Shown here: piece after piece, positions 7,496-15,430 of the stretch
Position numbering within the stretch: the stretch's first letter is position 1
Layout of the letters: each line of letters opens with the position of its first letter
Source of the DNA: an uncultured Acetatifactor sp.
GTDB lineage: Bacteria > Bacillota > Clostridia > Lachnospirales > Lachnospiraceae
Assembly: GCA_910585015.1 (NCBI GenBank)
Contig: CAJUCT010000024.1
Coordinates: forward strand, 1 to 64,000
Length of the DNA: 64,000 nucleotides
Direction of reading: 5' to 3'
Translations under genes and position numbers: made by a program
The notes under the pieces: model-generated
What the model saw: the letters and a program-made list of their open reading frames with translations, nothing else
What the model was told of the DNA's origin: nothing
Database searches by the model: none

Positions 7496-8191
7496 TTATT
7501 TCTCTACCGTATACCGAACCTGCTGCATGCGCTGGTCCAGTTGGGCGCTGAGTTCGGCACATTGTAATAATTCTCCGGCGGTGGCCTGCTGGAGAGATTC
7601 CGGCAAATCCTTTTTATAGCGCAGACGATGCTCCAGGTTGGCCCAGAACTCCATGGCTATAGTGCGCAGTTGGACTTCCACCTTCATATTGCGCTTCTCG
7701 TTCTGGAGGAAAATGGGCACTTCCACGATAAGGTGCAGGCTGCGGTAGCCGTTTTCCTTGGGATTTTCGATGTAGTCCTTGCATTCGATCAGAGTGATAT
7801 CGTCCTGGCTGGTCAGGCAATCCGCCAACATATAGATGTCATCAATAAAGGAGCATATCACTCGGATTCCGGCCACATCCTTCAGGTTCTCCTCAACGGA
7901 TGCCAGGGTCATGGGGGTCAGCCCCTTCTTGGCCATTTTCCTGCGGATGCTGTCAGGGGATTTGATCCTGGTTTTAATGTTCTCGATGGGATTGCGTTCG
8001 TGCTGCAGAGAAAACTGGTCATTCAAGACCTTGAATTTGGTCTCTACCTCCATAATGGCGCAGCGGTAGCGGCTCATTAATTCCTGCCAGGCGGCAAACA
8101 TGTTTTCCATGGTGGCGATGGAGTCGGATGTCATAAGATCCTTTATCAGCCGGTTAAAGTCCGTCTCCATTGCAATAGTATCTTGTTCCAT
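7496..8191 (-). CDS. Small alarmone synthetase (GTP pyrophosphokinase, RelA/SpoT domain)
   Basis: The 231-residue protein has the synthetase domain only: RIKSPDSIRRKMAKKG, DVAGIRVICSF (D-x-x-G-x-R-V), NPKENGYRSLHL and EVQLRTIAMEFWANLEH are all intact. It would transfer pyrophosphate from ATP to GDP or GTP to make (p)ppGpp in the cytoplasm. There is no HD hydrolase, TGS or ACT domain, so it belongs to the RelQ/RelP-type small synthetases. The frame is open further upstream, but AGGAGG lies nine bases before the ATG at 8191, and a TATAAT on the minus strand at 8252-8257 falls inside the longer reading, so 8191 is the better start. It is followed by the HerA-like gene after 86 bases. Confidence 0.9.
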   Translation of the reverse strand: MEQDTIAMETDFNRLIKDLMTSDSIATMENMFAAWQELMSRYRCAIMEVETKFKVLNDQFSLQHERNPIENIKTRIKSPDSIRRKMAKKGLTPMTLASVEENLKDVAGIRVICSFIDDIYMLADCLTSQDDITLIECKDYIENPKENGYRSLHLIVEVPIFLQNEKRNMKVEVQLRTIAMEFWANLEHRLRYKKDLPESLQQATAGELLQCAELSAQLDQRMQQVRYTVEK

Positions 8192-8326
8192 AAGGAAATT
8201 CCTCCTAAAATTGTGTTCCATAAACTCACCCGATTTGCAGGTTCCGTCCATATTATAACGCAAATTACCGAAGAAAAATATTAAAAATCTATAGTATTCT
8301 TATTAATTCTTAAGATACATTGGGAA

Positions 8327-8355
8327 TTGTCAAAAAAATCGTATTCGCTTATAAT
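8327..8355 (+). promoter_or_regulatory. sigma-A promoter of the membrane protein gene at 8412
   Basis: TTGTCA at 8327-8332 and TATAAT at 8350-8355 are 17 bases apart. Transcription would start about 50 bases before the ATG at 8412. Confidence 0.8.
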
Positions 8356-8411
8356 GAAACTGACGGAAAAAGTGTTTAATAGAGTCAATTTCAAGGAAGA
8401 AAGAGTGGATC

Positions 8412-9389
8412 ATGGAGCAGTCTGTTAAAAAGAGAAAGAAGTATTGGATATGGAAAATATTGGGCGTATTGCTGTTGCTTATCCTTACTGCGGCAGTCCT
8501 ACTGGCAACCTGGCTGGTGCCTAAGGCCCGGCGTCTGCAAAGGGCGCTGATATCTCACAATTGTGCGATTAGCGCGCAGTTGCGTCTGAATTTCCGGGCT
8601 TTGAGCGCGGACCAGCAGAAGTTTTTGCGGAATTTGTGCCTGCTGACGGGGTTGGATGAGGCAGACTGGGAGAGATTGAAACTGCAGGGGGGATATGACA
8701 CAGAAACGGTGGAACTGAGTGTATATGACGGACAGGATGAACTGCTCACACGACTGTATCTGACACAGGATTGCCAGGCCATGGACCTGCATGCTATTTA
8801 TGACAGGGCATATGACCACCTGACGGAACGGATCGGGCTGCTGTCCCATTTACTGCCCCAGTGGAACCTTGGGGATTATGTGGCGTTGCGGCAGCTGCAG
8901 TATGCCTTTGGACTGGAACTTGGAAAATCGGAGCCTGGGAAACCGGAGTCTGGAAAACTCCCGGATTTTGAAGCCGGGCTGGAACGTTTGCAGTCCAAAC
9001 TTTCCCTGCCCACGCTGTGCGGGGTCATATTGGCGGCGGACCAGTGGGATCGGGAAGCTCAGAAGCTGGTTTACCACATTACAGCTGACGACAAGCGGCT
9101 GGCCCTGATACAGGGGATCGCAGAGAAAACGGGACATGCCGGGGAGGCGGGTTTCTGGCAGTGGCCGGAGGGCGCGGCGCTGGATGTTGTGATCTATCTG
9201 GGAGAGCCCAAGGTGCGGATGCAGGTTACGGGAAAACTTCCGGAAGTGAAACAGCTTGCGGACTGGTCTGTGGAATTAGTCTGGGATGACTATGTAGCCG
9301 GAAGCGGCGATATCTCTCTGGTAGACCAGCAGATGCTCAATGATCTGGCATCACTCCTGAGACTTCTGGAAACTCTGCGCGGGCAGTAG
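8412..9389 (+). CDS. Single-pass membrane protein of unknown function
   Basis: I do not recognise this 325-residue protein. A lysine/arginine-rich N-terminus (KKRKKYWIWK) is followed by one hydrophobic segment, about residues 16-35, which would act as an uncleaved signal anchor with the rest outside the cell. The remainder is soluble, rich in leucine and charged residues, with a small degenerate repeat near residues 175-190 (GKSEPGKPESGK) that looks like a linker. No cysteine pairs or catalytic motifs stand out. A purine-rich AAGGAAGAAAGAG precedes the ATG. The gene has its own good promoter and is the only gene before the BlaI/BlaR pair; whether it is regulated with them is unknown. Confidence 0.75.
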   Translation: MEQSVKKRKKYWIWKILGVLLLLILTAAVLLATWLVPKARRLQRALISHNCAISAQLRLNFRALSADQQKFLRNLCLLTGLDEADWERLKLQGGYDTETVELSVYDGQDELLTRLYLTQDCQAMDLHAIYDRAYDHLTERIGLLSHLLPQWNLGDYVALRQLQYAFGLELGKSEPGKPESGKLPDFEAGLERLQSKLSLPTLCGVILAADQWDREAQKLVYHITADDKRLALIQGIAEKTGHAGEAGFWQWPEGAALDVVIYLGEPKVRMQVTGKLPEVKQLADWSVELVWDDYVAGSGDISLVDQQMLNDLASLLRLLETLRGQ

Positions 9390-9437
9390 GGATGGAAAAC
9401 GCCGATGAACTATGTATGAATATGGAAAAAGAGGTGG

Positions 9438-9466
9438 TTGACAAAGTAAACCACAGGTGATACACT
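9438..9466 (+). promoter_or_regulatory. sigma-A promoter of the blaI/blaR-type operon
   Basis: TTGACA at 9438-9443 and TACACT at 9461-9466 are separated by 17 bases. A half-site GTAAACCA overlaps the spacer just after the -35 box. Confidence 0.75.
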
Positions 9467-9485
9467 TGGTTTACAAAGTAAACCA
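9467..9485 (+). promoter_or_regulatory. Probable BlaI-family operator
   Basis: TGGTTTACAAAGTAAACCA is a perfect 8-3-8 palindrome placed directly after the -10 box. Its TTTAC/GTAAA core resembles the TACA/TGTA-centred sites of BlaI/MecI repressors, and a half-site repeats within the promoter. It suggests that the BlaI-type gene downstream represses itself. Confidence 0.65.
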
Positions 9486-9511
9486 TACGCGCTCATAGAG
9501 AGGTATTGATG

Positions 9512-9652
9512 TAGGCGATTGCGAAACTCCCTTTCCGGTAACAGCGGATGGGCAATATATACAAAATAAGGGCGACTTGCCACTGCGTCGGAGCCCGTTT
9601 TTGTATATATTGACCAGCTGCGTCACCTGCGGAGAACCTTTCGCAATTGCCT
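9512..9652. mobile_element. MITE-like element with terminal inverted repeats and target duplication
   Basis: TAGGCGATTGCGAAA at 9512-9526 and TTTCGCAATTGCCTA at 9639-9653 are inverted repeats with one mismatch. A second inner pair, CAATATATACAAAA at 9553-9566 and TTTTGTATATATTG at 9599-9612, is perfect. The whole is flanked by the direct repeat AGGTATTGATG at 9501-9511 and 9653-9663. There is no coding capacity. Removing the element would leave one AGGTATTGATG between the operator and the start of the BlaI-type gene, so it appears to be an insertion into that gene's leader. Confidence 0.75.
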
Positions 9653-9683
9653 AGGTATTGATGAAATGAAAGGAGATCCTGCA

Positions 9684-10088
9684 TTGGTGAAAAAAGCAGC
9701 ATCGGACATACAGAAAAATGTAAGTCTGACCCCCGCGGAATGGCATTTGATGGAATGTTTGTGGGAGCAGGTACCCCGCACGAGTCGGGAGGTAGTGGAC
9801 TATCTGAAAGCAGATATGGGATGGAGTAAGAGTACCACATTGACCATGCTGCGGCGTATGACGGAGAAAGGGTTGATCCGCTGTGAAGAGGGAGGGGAAG
9901 TCAGGCTCTATTCCCCCCTGGTGGCTCGGGAGGATGCGCTGCTGCAGGAGACAGAGGATTTTCTCAGCCGAGTATACAAGGGAAGTGTGGGAATGCTGAT
10001 GAGTACGCTGACCAAGAGGCAGAATCTGTCCAGGGAAGAGATCCGGGAACTGTATGCCATACTGGAGGAAGCGGAGAGAAAAAGTTGA
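9684..10088 (+). CDS. BlaI/MecI/CopY-family transcriptional repressor
   Basis: The protein of about 135 residues is a winged-helix repressor: LTPAEWHLMECLWEQ begins the first helix, SREVVDYLKADMGWSKSTTLTMLRRMTEKGLI gives the recognition helix region, and a dimerising C-terminal helix follows. BlaI-type repressors are inactivated when the partner BlaR metallopeptidase senses a signal. AGGAGA at 9671-9676 favours a TTG start at 9684 or a GTG at 9687 over the ATG at 9666, which precedes the ribosome site. The gene lies between its probable operator and blaR-type gene, with a MITE-like insertion in the leader. Confidence 0.88.
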   Translation: MVKKAASDIQKNVSLTPAEWHLMECLWEQVPRTSREVVDYLKADMGWSKSTTLTMLRRMTEKGLIRCEEGGEVRLYSPLVAREDALLQETEDFLSRVYKGSVGMLMSTLTKRQNLSREEIRELYAILEEAERKS

Positions 10089-10146
10089 GAGGCTGAGGTC
10101 GTGTGTTGGAAGGGAATCTGCGGAACTATAAATGGGAGGGATGGGT

Positions 10147-12849
10147 ATGCTGGCATGGATAATTTCATCGGGTGTGTCGGTGGTATCAGTACTTTTGATT
10201 CGCCGGATTTTCAAGGGGAAGATCAGTCTGCGGCTGCAATATGCCCTGTGGCTGCTGGTTTTGGTTCGTCTGTTGATACCTGTAAACATTATTGATACGG
10301 ATCTCAGTATATTAAATTTTCTTACGCAGGCCCAGGCGGTGGGCGGCATTTCGGATCTGGGCGGGGCCGCAGGCGGCAGTGCGCGTTCTTCCCAGGATGC
10401 CTTTATGCAAAATCTATTAAAGCGTGGGACAATGGGAGGCATATCGGAAACAATGCCTTATGAACGGCTGGCAGAGGGAAAGACGGGACAGCAGTCGGAC
10501 GAGTCCCTGATTTGGTCGGAGGAAGCGCTTCTGGGGAGGGATATATCCTCGCTGAGACCGGATATTCCTGAGGTTCAGGATGATAAGGCAGCGGGGATGG
10601 GGCTGTGGGAGAAAATTCTGATAGGAATCTGGATTCTCGGTATGGCCGTGTCAGCGGCGGTAATTGCGGGCGTTAATCTGGGCTTTGCCCATAGGCTGCG
10701 CAGGGCCAGAAAAGCTGCGGACATCCGGGAAATAGAATTCTTCAGGGCAGATAATGGACTGCCTGTGTACATAGTGCCCGGCTTGCCCGGTCCCTGCCTG
10801 TTTGGCCTGTTACATCCCGCCATCTATCTGCCGGAGGGAATTAAGCAGGACCAGCTTCCCTATGTACTGGCTCACGAGGAGAGTCACTATCGTCTGGGGG
10901 ATCATGTCTGGTCCCTGCTGCGCAGTATATGTCTGGCGCTGCATTGGTATCATCCCCTGGTGTGGCTTGCAGTCTATGTGAGTTGTCAGGATAGCGAACT
11001 GGCCTGCGATGAGAGAGTCGTCAGACAGTTGGGGGAAGAAAGCAGAAGCGCCTATGGCCGGGTGCTGCTGGATATGACTGTGGGACAGGGGCACAAAGCG
11101 GATTTTCTCTGCTTTGCCACAACCATGACGGCGGACGGCAGAAGCCTGAAGGAGAGGATACAGATGATCGCTTTCAGGCCCAGGACGCGGGCTGTGACCG
11201 GTGTGGCAGTGGCGGCGCTTATGCTGGGCATATTCTGCGTGGCCTGTACGGGAGTTAAGGGGGACGTTGATTCGGATGCCGCTTCCGGCAGTGGGCAGGA
11301 GAGTGGCGAGATTGGAAAAACTGTGCCGGAGCAAGATGTGACAGGAGGCGGGGAAACGGGACAGCATACCGCGGATCCCACAGTGGATCATGTGCGGTCG
11401 GATAACGTCTATTACCGGGTTATACAAGATACGACAATCGACGATCCTTATTTTACTATGAAAGTTCCGGAAGGCTTTGTGGGGCAGGTGGCCTACGGTG
11501 TGGTACTGGGGAAAAACCAGGCAGGGGAGAGTTATCTGCAGCATATGACTCTGTTTCATATCCCATCAATCTCACAGCTTTGGGAGGGAGATCCACAGTA
11601 TGGCTGGCATGAAATGACCGACGGCGGATGCCTGTGTTACTGTTATTGGACGGGACTTCCTGATCTGGAACCGGATCTGGAGGAGATAGCCTTTAGAAGC
11701 GGCAGCTGGGATATCCGGGAGATGGAATATATATTGGCAAAAGATTACGATGAATACGCCGGAGTAGGAGGCAGTTTGGCACAGGCCAACAAAGCTGGTA
11801 CAGGAGCGTATTTTTGGATGGGGCCTACCGATGTACAATATGATCTGCAGAACCCGGAGGGATATGAAGCCTGTCTGAGGGAACTGGCGGAGTGCTGGAA
11901 CAGCTTTACTGCCAAAAGTTTTCCCTATGAGGAGTTGGAGGAATATTCCGGGGAAATTCCCCGGTGGAGACAGGATTTCGAGGAGGCGGAGGTGGTCTAC
12001 AGCTGGTTTACCAGTATGGGGGAGGTTCCCATGAAAGCACTTACCGACAGTGATATGGGATCCAGGCCATATATGGACGCAAGCGGTGTCATATATGGCA
12101 GAGTGGATCTGCCGGACGTAAATACCATGGAGGATCTGCGAAACTATGTGAACCGCTATTTTGCCCCGGAGATAACGGATGCGCTGCTGTCCGGCCAGAA
12201 GCCCGTGCTGGATGATAAGGGAGCGCCGCCCTTTTTGGAGGAGGATGGTGTGCTCTATGGCATGTCGGGGGGCGTAGGGCAGTATCACCGCACAGATGCA
12301 AGGCGTCAGTATGCGGTGCGTTTCACGGAAGTTACCGGCGCCGGATTGGAGCGTGCCGTCAGGATGCCGGAGGAAAACGGGCAAAAATATAGAGCCTATG
12401 TCTCTATGATATGTCAGTGCAGCTGGTCCATGCTGTCCGATGATGTTCTCCCGACGGCTGTGCTGGACTATGTCATGGAACGGCAGGAGGATGGCAGCTG
12501 GCGCATGGTGGAAGACTATGAACTGCCTGTGAGCCTGACACTGAAAGAGGATTCTAAATATGGCCTTTATCTAACCATGGTAGGAGAGATTCCCTGCTTG
12601 CTAAGTCTTGACAGGGATGGAACATTCGGTTTCTGTGAGGCGGCTAGCAGTGTCTTGACTGATGGCATGAGAGGGCGTTTTGAATGGTCTGATGAAATGT
12701 TGGTGCTGAAATTTGTAGATTCAGACATAGAGTGGTACCTTCAAATGCAGGATGGCGGACGCTGGAATTTGACTTTCAGGGAGGATTTATCCACGCAGCT
12801 GGGGAATGTTCTCTTACCGGACGGGATAGTTTTTGAGAGGGTTTCGTAG
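10147..12849 (+). CDS. BlaR1-type M56 metallopeptidase with large extracellular domain
   Basis: The protein has about 900 residues. Membrane segments lie near residues 1-20, 30-50, 150-175 and 350-370, and the zinc-protease motif HEESH is near residue 247 with a downstream E in SELACDE, as in M56 (BlaR1/MecR1) enzymes. After the last membrane segment come about 530 extracytoplasmic residues. They lack a recognisable penicillin-binding serine motif (no SxxK/KTG set seen), so the signal is probably not a beta-lactam. One stretch (SGVIYGRVDLPDVNTMEDL to DGVLYGMSGGVGQ) resembles the IseA/YoeB wall-hydrolase-inhibitor family, but weakly. GGGAGGG at 10134-10140 supports the ATG at 10147. It would cleave or inactivate the BlaI-type repressor. 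Confidence 0.85.
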   Translation: MLAWIISSGVSVVSVLLIRRIFKGKISLRLQYALWLLVLVRLLIPVNIIDTDLSILNFLTQAQAVGGISDLGGAAGGSARSSQDAFMQNLLKRGTMGGISETMPYERLAEGKTGQQSDESLIWSEEALLGRDISSLRPDIPEVQDDKAAGMGLWEKILIGIWILGMAVSAAVIAGVNLGFAHRLRRARKAADIREIEFFRADNGLPVYIVPGLPGPCLFGLLHPAIYLPEGIKQDQLPYVLAHEESHYRLGDHVWSLLRSICLALHWYHPLVWLAVYVSCQDSELACDERVVRQLGEESRSAYGRVLLDMTVGQGHKADFLCFATTMTADGRSLKERIQMIAFRPRTRAVTGVAVAALMLGIFCVACTGVKGDVDSDAASGSGQESGEIGKTVPEQDVTGGGETGQHTADPTVDHVRSDNVYYRVIQDTTIDDPYFTMKVPEGFVGQVAYGVVLGKNQAGESYLQHMTLFHIPSISQLWEGDPQYGWHEMTDGGCLCYCYWTGLPDLEPDLEEIAFRSGSWDIREMEYILAKDYDEYAGVGGSLAQANKAGTGAYFWMGPTDVQYDLQNPEGYEACLRELAECWNSFTAKSFPYEELEEYSGEIPRWRQDFEEAEVVYSWFTSMGEVPMKALTDSDMGSRPYMDASGVIYGRVDLPDVNTMEDLRNYVNRYFAPEITDALLSGQKPVLDDKGAPPFLEEDGVLYGMSGGVGQYHRTDARRQYAVRFTEVTGAGLERAVRMPEENGQKYRAYVSMICQCSWSMLSDDVLPTAVLDYVMERQEDGSWRMVEDYELPVSLTLKEDSKYGLYLTMVGEIPCLLSLDRDGTFGFCEAASSVLTDGMRGRFEWSDEMLVLKFVDSDIEWYLQMQDGGRWNLTFREDLSTQLGNVLLPDGIVFERVS

Positions 12850-12881
12850 GATTGGTTCTTTTGCAAAGTATATTTTTGCAC

Positions 12882-12909
12882 TTGACGTATTTTTTACACC
12901 GTGTATAAT
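12882..12909 (+). promoter_or_regulatory. Promoter-like sequence at the head of the Rpn-family gene
   Basis: TTGACG at 12882-12887 and TATAAT at 12904-12909 are 16 bases apart. The -10 box lies inside the open frame that starts at 12901, so transcription from here would begin after the first codons. Confidence 0.6.
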
Positions 12910-13794
12910 AAGAGATACAACAGCAGAGAGAATAGCAGTCTCATTTCGAGGGAGGCGTTATTCTTTCTGCTGTTTGTTGCCAGAAAAAATGATCTGGCCT
13001 TTACAGTGAAGAACCGTGTGCTGGTCATCAGTGAGCACCAATCCACAGTAAATGAGAACATGCCCCTGCGGGATCTCTTGTATCTGGGACGCACCCTGGA
13101 GAAATTGCTGGACAAGAGAACGCTTTATAAGCGTAAGCTGGTCAAGATACCCATTCCGGAATTTTTTGTTTTTTACAACGGTGACGACCTGCAGCCGCCG
13201 GAAAAAACCTTAAGGCTCTCTGACGCCTATCTTGAAAAAATGGGACATCCTATGTTAGAATTGGAAGTGAAAGTGATCAATATCAATCTTCCATCAGGGC
13301 ATAGGATTCTGGAAGAATGTCGTCCGATGTATGAGTATTCCTGGTTTATCCAGCAGATCAAGGACTACCTGAGAGCGGGAATGAACCGGGATGCCGCAAT
13401 TACCCAAGCGGTAAAGGATTGTATAGAAGAGGGAATCCTGGTGGAATTCATGAAGAATCATGGATCGGAGGTGGCGAATATGCTGTATACACAGTGGAAT
13501 TATGACGAAGCGGTTTCAGTGGAACGAGAAGAAGCATATGAGGACGGCCGTGAGGCAGGCAAGGCTATAGGTATAGCTGAAGGAAGGGCTGAAGGGATGT
13601 CCAAGGGAATGATAGAAGGGGAGCGACAGGTTATATATAGTTTTTTGGAACGCCTGGGAGAAATCCCCGAGGACATTCGCGGAGCTATTGAGGACGAGCA
13701 GGATCGGGAAAAACTGAAAAAATGGTATATGGCGGCACCTGATGCCAGAAGTTTTGAGGAATTTCGAGAGGGTATGAACGCGGCAGATAGATAG
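12901..13794 (+). pseudogene. Rpn/PD-(D/E)XK nuclease-family gene, probably lacking its N-terminus
   Basis: The frame encodes most of a protein of the Rpn (recombination-promoting nuclease, formerly transposase_31) family. The EHQSTVNENMPLRDLLYL block that carries the nuclease E-x-Q motif is present, and the C-terminal helical tail with AEGRAEGMSKGMIEGE repeats is typical. Family members usually have about 40 more residues before the NDLAF segment, and the region upstream of 12901 does not encode them. The open frame begins with a GTG that lies within a promoter -10 box, and no ATG or TTG with a ribosome site follows before the conserved core. A GAGGGAGG at 12948-12955 has no in-frame start after it. 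I infer a 5'-eroded gene, though a shortened product from an unusual start is possible. Confidence 0.6.
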
Positions 13795-13842
13795 TGTGAC
13801 CTAATCTTAAGGAGATCAGCGAGACACTGATAGGAGGAGCAA

Positions 13843-14370
13843 ATGAAAGTAGTAGTGATATATAATTCCCAGACGGGCTTTACAAAGCGGTACGCCCAGT
13901 GGATCGCGGAGGCAGCGGGGGCTGAATGCGTGGAATTGGAGAGAGCAAAAAAGCGCTCCTTTGATGACTATGATGCTATTATCTTTGGAGGATGGGCTTG
14001 TGCGGGCGGTATAAGTAAACTAAAGTGGTTCAAGGCTCATATGGACAATTGGAGGGGGAAAAAATTAATCGTCTACTGCGTGGGGGGAAGCCCGGCGGAA
14101 GCTCCGGATATTCATCAGGCGCTGCGGAGCAATTTCAGTGATGCCCAGTGGGAGAAGGTAAAGGTATTCTATCTTCCCGGAGGCTTCAACTATGAACAGA
14201 TGTCCTCTGTGTCCAAGATGATGATGAAAGTATTTCTCAAGACCCTGAGGGCCAAAAAGGACAAGACAGAGGAGGAGAAAGTCATGGTGGAGATGATTTC
14301 TCACTCTTATGACATCTCTGACAGGAAGTACATTGAACCGATTTTGGAGTGGCTGAAGAGGGGAGAGTAA
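13843..14370 (+). CDS. Flavodoxin-domain protein
   Basis: The 175-residue protein begins with the FMN phosphate-binding loop of the flavodoxin_5 type, IYNSQTGFTKRYAQWIAE at residues 5-22, followed by DDYDAIIFGGW and YCVGGSPAEAPD, the usual flavin-contact strands. Related proteins include HemG-like protoporphyrinogen oxidases and electron-transfer flavodoxins, but sequence alone does not separate them. AGGAGGAGC precedes the ATG by a few bases. The last 64 bases overlap the end of a minus-strand reading frame that belongs to a truncated chemoreceptor, so the flavodoxin gene may border an old deletion or rearrangement. It is probably cytoplasmic. Confidence 0.85.
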   Translation: MKVVVIYNSQTGFTKRYAQWIAEAAGAECVELERAKKRSFDDYDAIIFGGWACAGGISKLKWFKAHMDNWRGKKLIVYCVGGSPAEAPDIHQALRSNFSDAQWEKVKVFYLPGGFNYEQMSSVSKMMMKVFLKTLRAKKDKTEEEKVMVEMISHSYDISDRKYIEPILEWLKRGE

Positions 14371-15056
14371 AAGGGGATTCCCTCTCCCAGATCCATGCCA
14401 GCGATGAACTCCTCAATGGCGGCTGACGAGACATCGATCACGACACAGGCTTTATTGGCTTGAGATTGAATCTGATAGGCCAGAATATATTGATCGGACT
14501 TCGAGTTCAGCTTCAGCTGCTCGTCCAGCAGGGGATGGCTGTCAATCCAACTCACTACACTCTTTCCATTGGACGGAACGGATTCCACATAAGCCTTGTA
14601 AAAACCATCCGTATTGGTGTTGGCGCTGGTGGAGATCATATAAATCCCCTCCATCGTAATAATATGTATATTGCTGATAAAGCTGTTCCCGGCCCGGGCC
14701 GCCGCAATCTCCTTTTTATAGGAATCCCTCAACTGGGACATCTCGTAGGGATCATCCGTGCTCAATCCCAGAAAATATCTTGATAAATCGCTGTTAAAAG
14801 CATATTTCAGGGCTTCGGAACTGATGAAGGTACAACTCATATCAATATATTCCGTTGCCATATGTATTGCCTGCATTGTGGAATCCTGGTATTTGTCGTT
14901 CATGCCCCGGGCGGCTTTCTGATAGGAGGACACTCCAATTATAATCATAAATACAATGGGCACAATGAAGCAGAACATCACCTTGTTTCGAATCCCCATG
15001 ACCATAAATCTTTGCCTTCTGTTCTTATCGTCCCTGTTCTTCTGCAGTGTCGGCAC
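14307..15056 (-). pseudogene. Truncated methyl-accepting chemotaxis protein / Cache-domain sensor
   Basis: The frame encodes an N-terminal membrane segment (NKVMFCFIVPIVFMIIIGV, about residues 24-42) followed by the beginning of a Cache-type periplasmic sensor domain, ending near VVIDVSSAAIEEF and MDLGEG around residue 225. A complete chemoreceptor would continue through a second membrane helix, HAMP and the signalling hairpin, in all about 600 residues. Here coding similarity stops near position 14383, and the last 25 or so codons are the antisense of the flavodoxin gene's end. It is best read as a 3'-truncated relic. A GTG at 15056 with CAGGAG touching it, or an ATG some 48 bases later, could start translation. 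Confidence 0.65.
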
Positions 15057-15301
15057 TCCTGTCTGAGATTAAATGTTATTTTGCGGCAGATATTCATCCT
15101 GTTTCTCCATATCAAAATTATATATAATATCTAAAAATTTTGAAATACATTTACTGATAAATGGTCAAAAAGCATAACAAAGTGAATAAAATTGCACAGT
15201 ATCTGATTGCTACATCCAGTTTGAACCGTTGAAAAATAATTTATGAAAAGTATATGCCTTTGGGAAAGAAAGGATGGAGCAATCTTCGTCCTGCAAAGAT
15301 A
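15057..15301. other. AT-rich divergent intergenic region
   Basis: This stretch separates the minus-strand chemoreceptor relic from the promoter of the plus-strand operon. A TATAAT on the minus strand at 15117-15122 could serve the relic but lacks a good -35 box. GAACCGTT at 15223-15230 is the reverse complement of AACGGTTC at 15343-15350, so the two flank the promoter at 15302-15330. No small gene or RNA was recognised. Confidence 0.4.
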
Positions 15302-15330
15302 TTGAAAAAACATAAATATTGGAATATAAT
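15302..15330 (+). promoter_or_regulatory. sigma-A promoter of the MoxR/DUF5682/VWA/SWIM/DUF4132 operon
   Basis: TTGAAA at 15302-15307 and TATAAT at 15325-15330 are separated by 17 bases. The start site would be near 15337, about 95 bases ahead of the ATG at 15431. No other strong promoter was seen between the first four genes. Confidence 0.75.
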
Positions 15331-15430
15331 GAAAGAAATTTGAACGGTTCGCATGGAACTGTATATACAATATCTGCGGCTGCCAGGATGCAGGGCAGCT
15401 TTTAATCAATGCGAGGAAAGGGCGAGGATC

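Noticed and set aside
5826..8191. HerA-like ATPase plus alarmone synthetase as an antiphage or toxin-antitoxin module
   Set aside because: The genes are 86 bases apart, each has housekeeping relatives, and no nuclease or antitoxin partner is seen; the sequence does not support such a claim.
12350..12849. BlaR-type outer domain as a beta-lactam sensor
   Set aside because: No SxxK, SxN or KTG set was found in the proper order, so beta-lactam binding is not supported.
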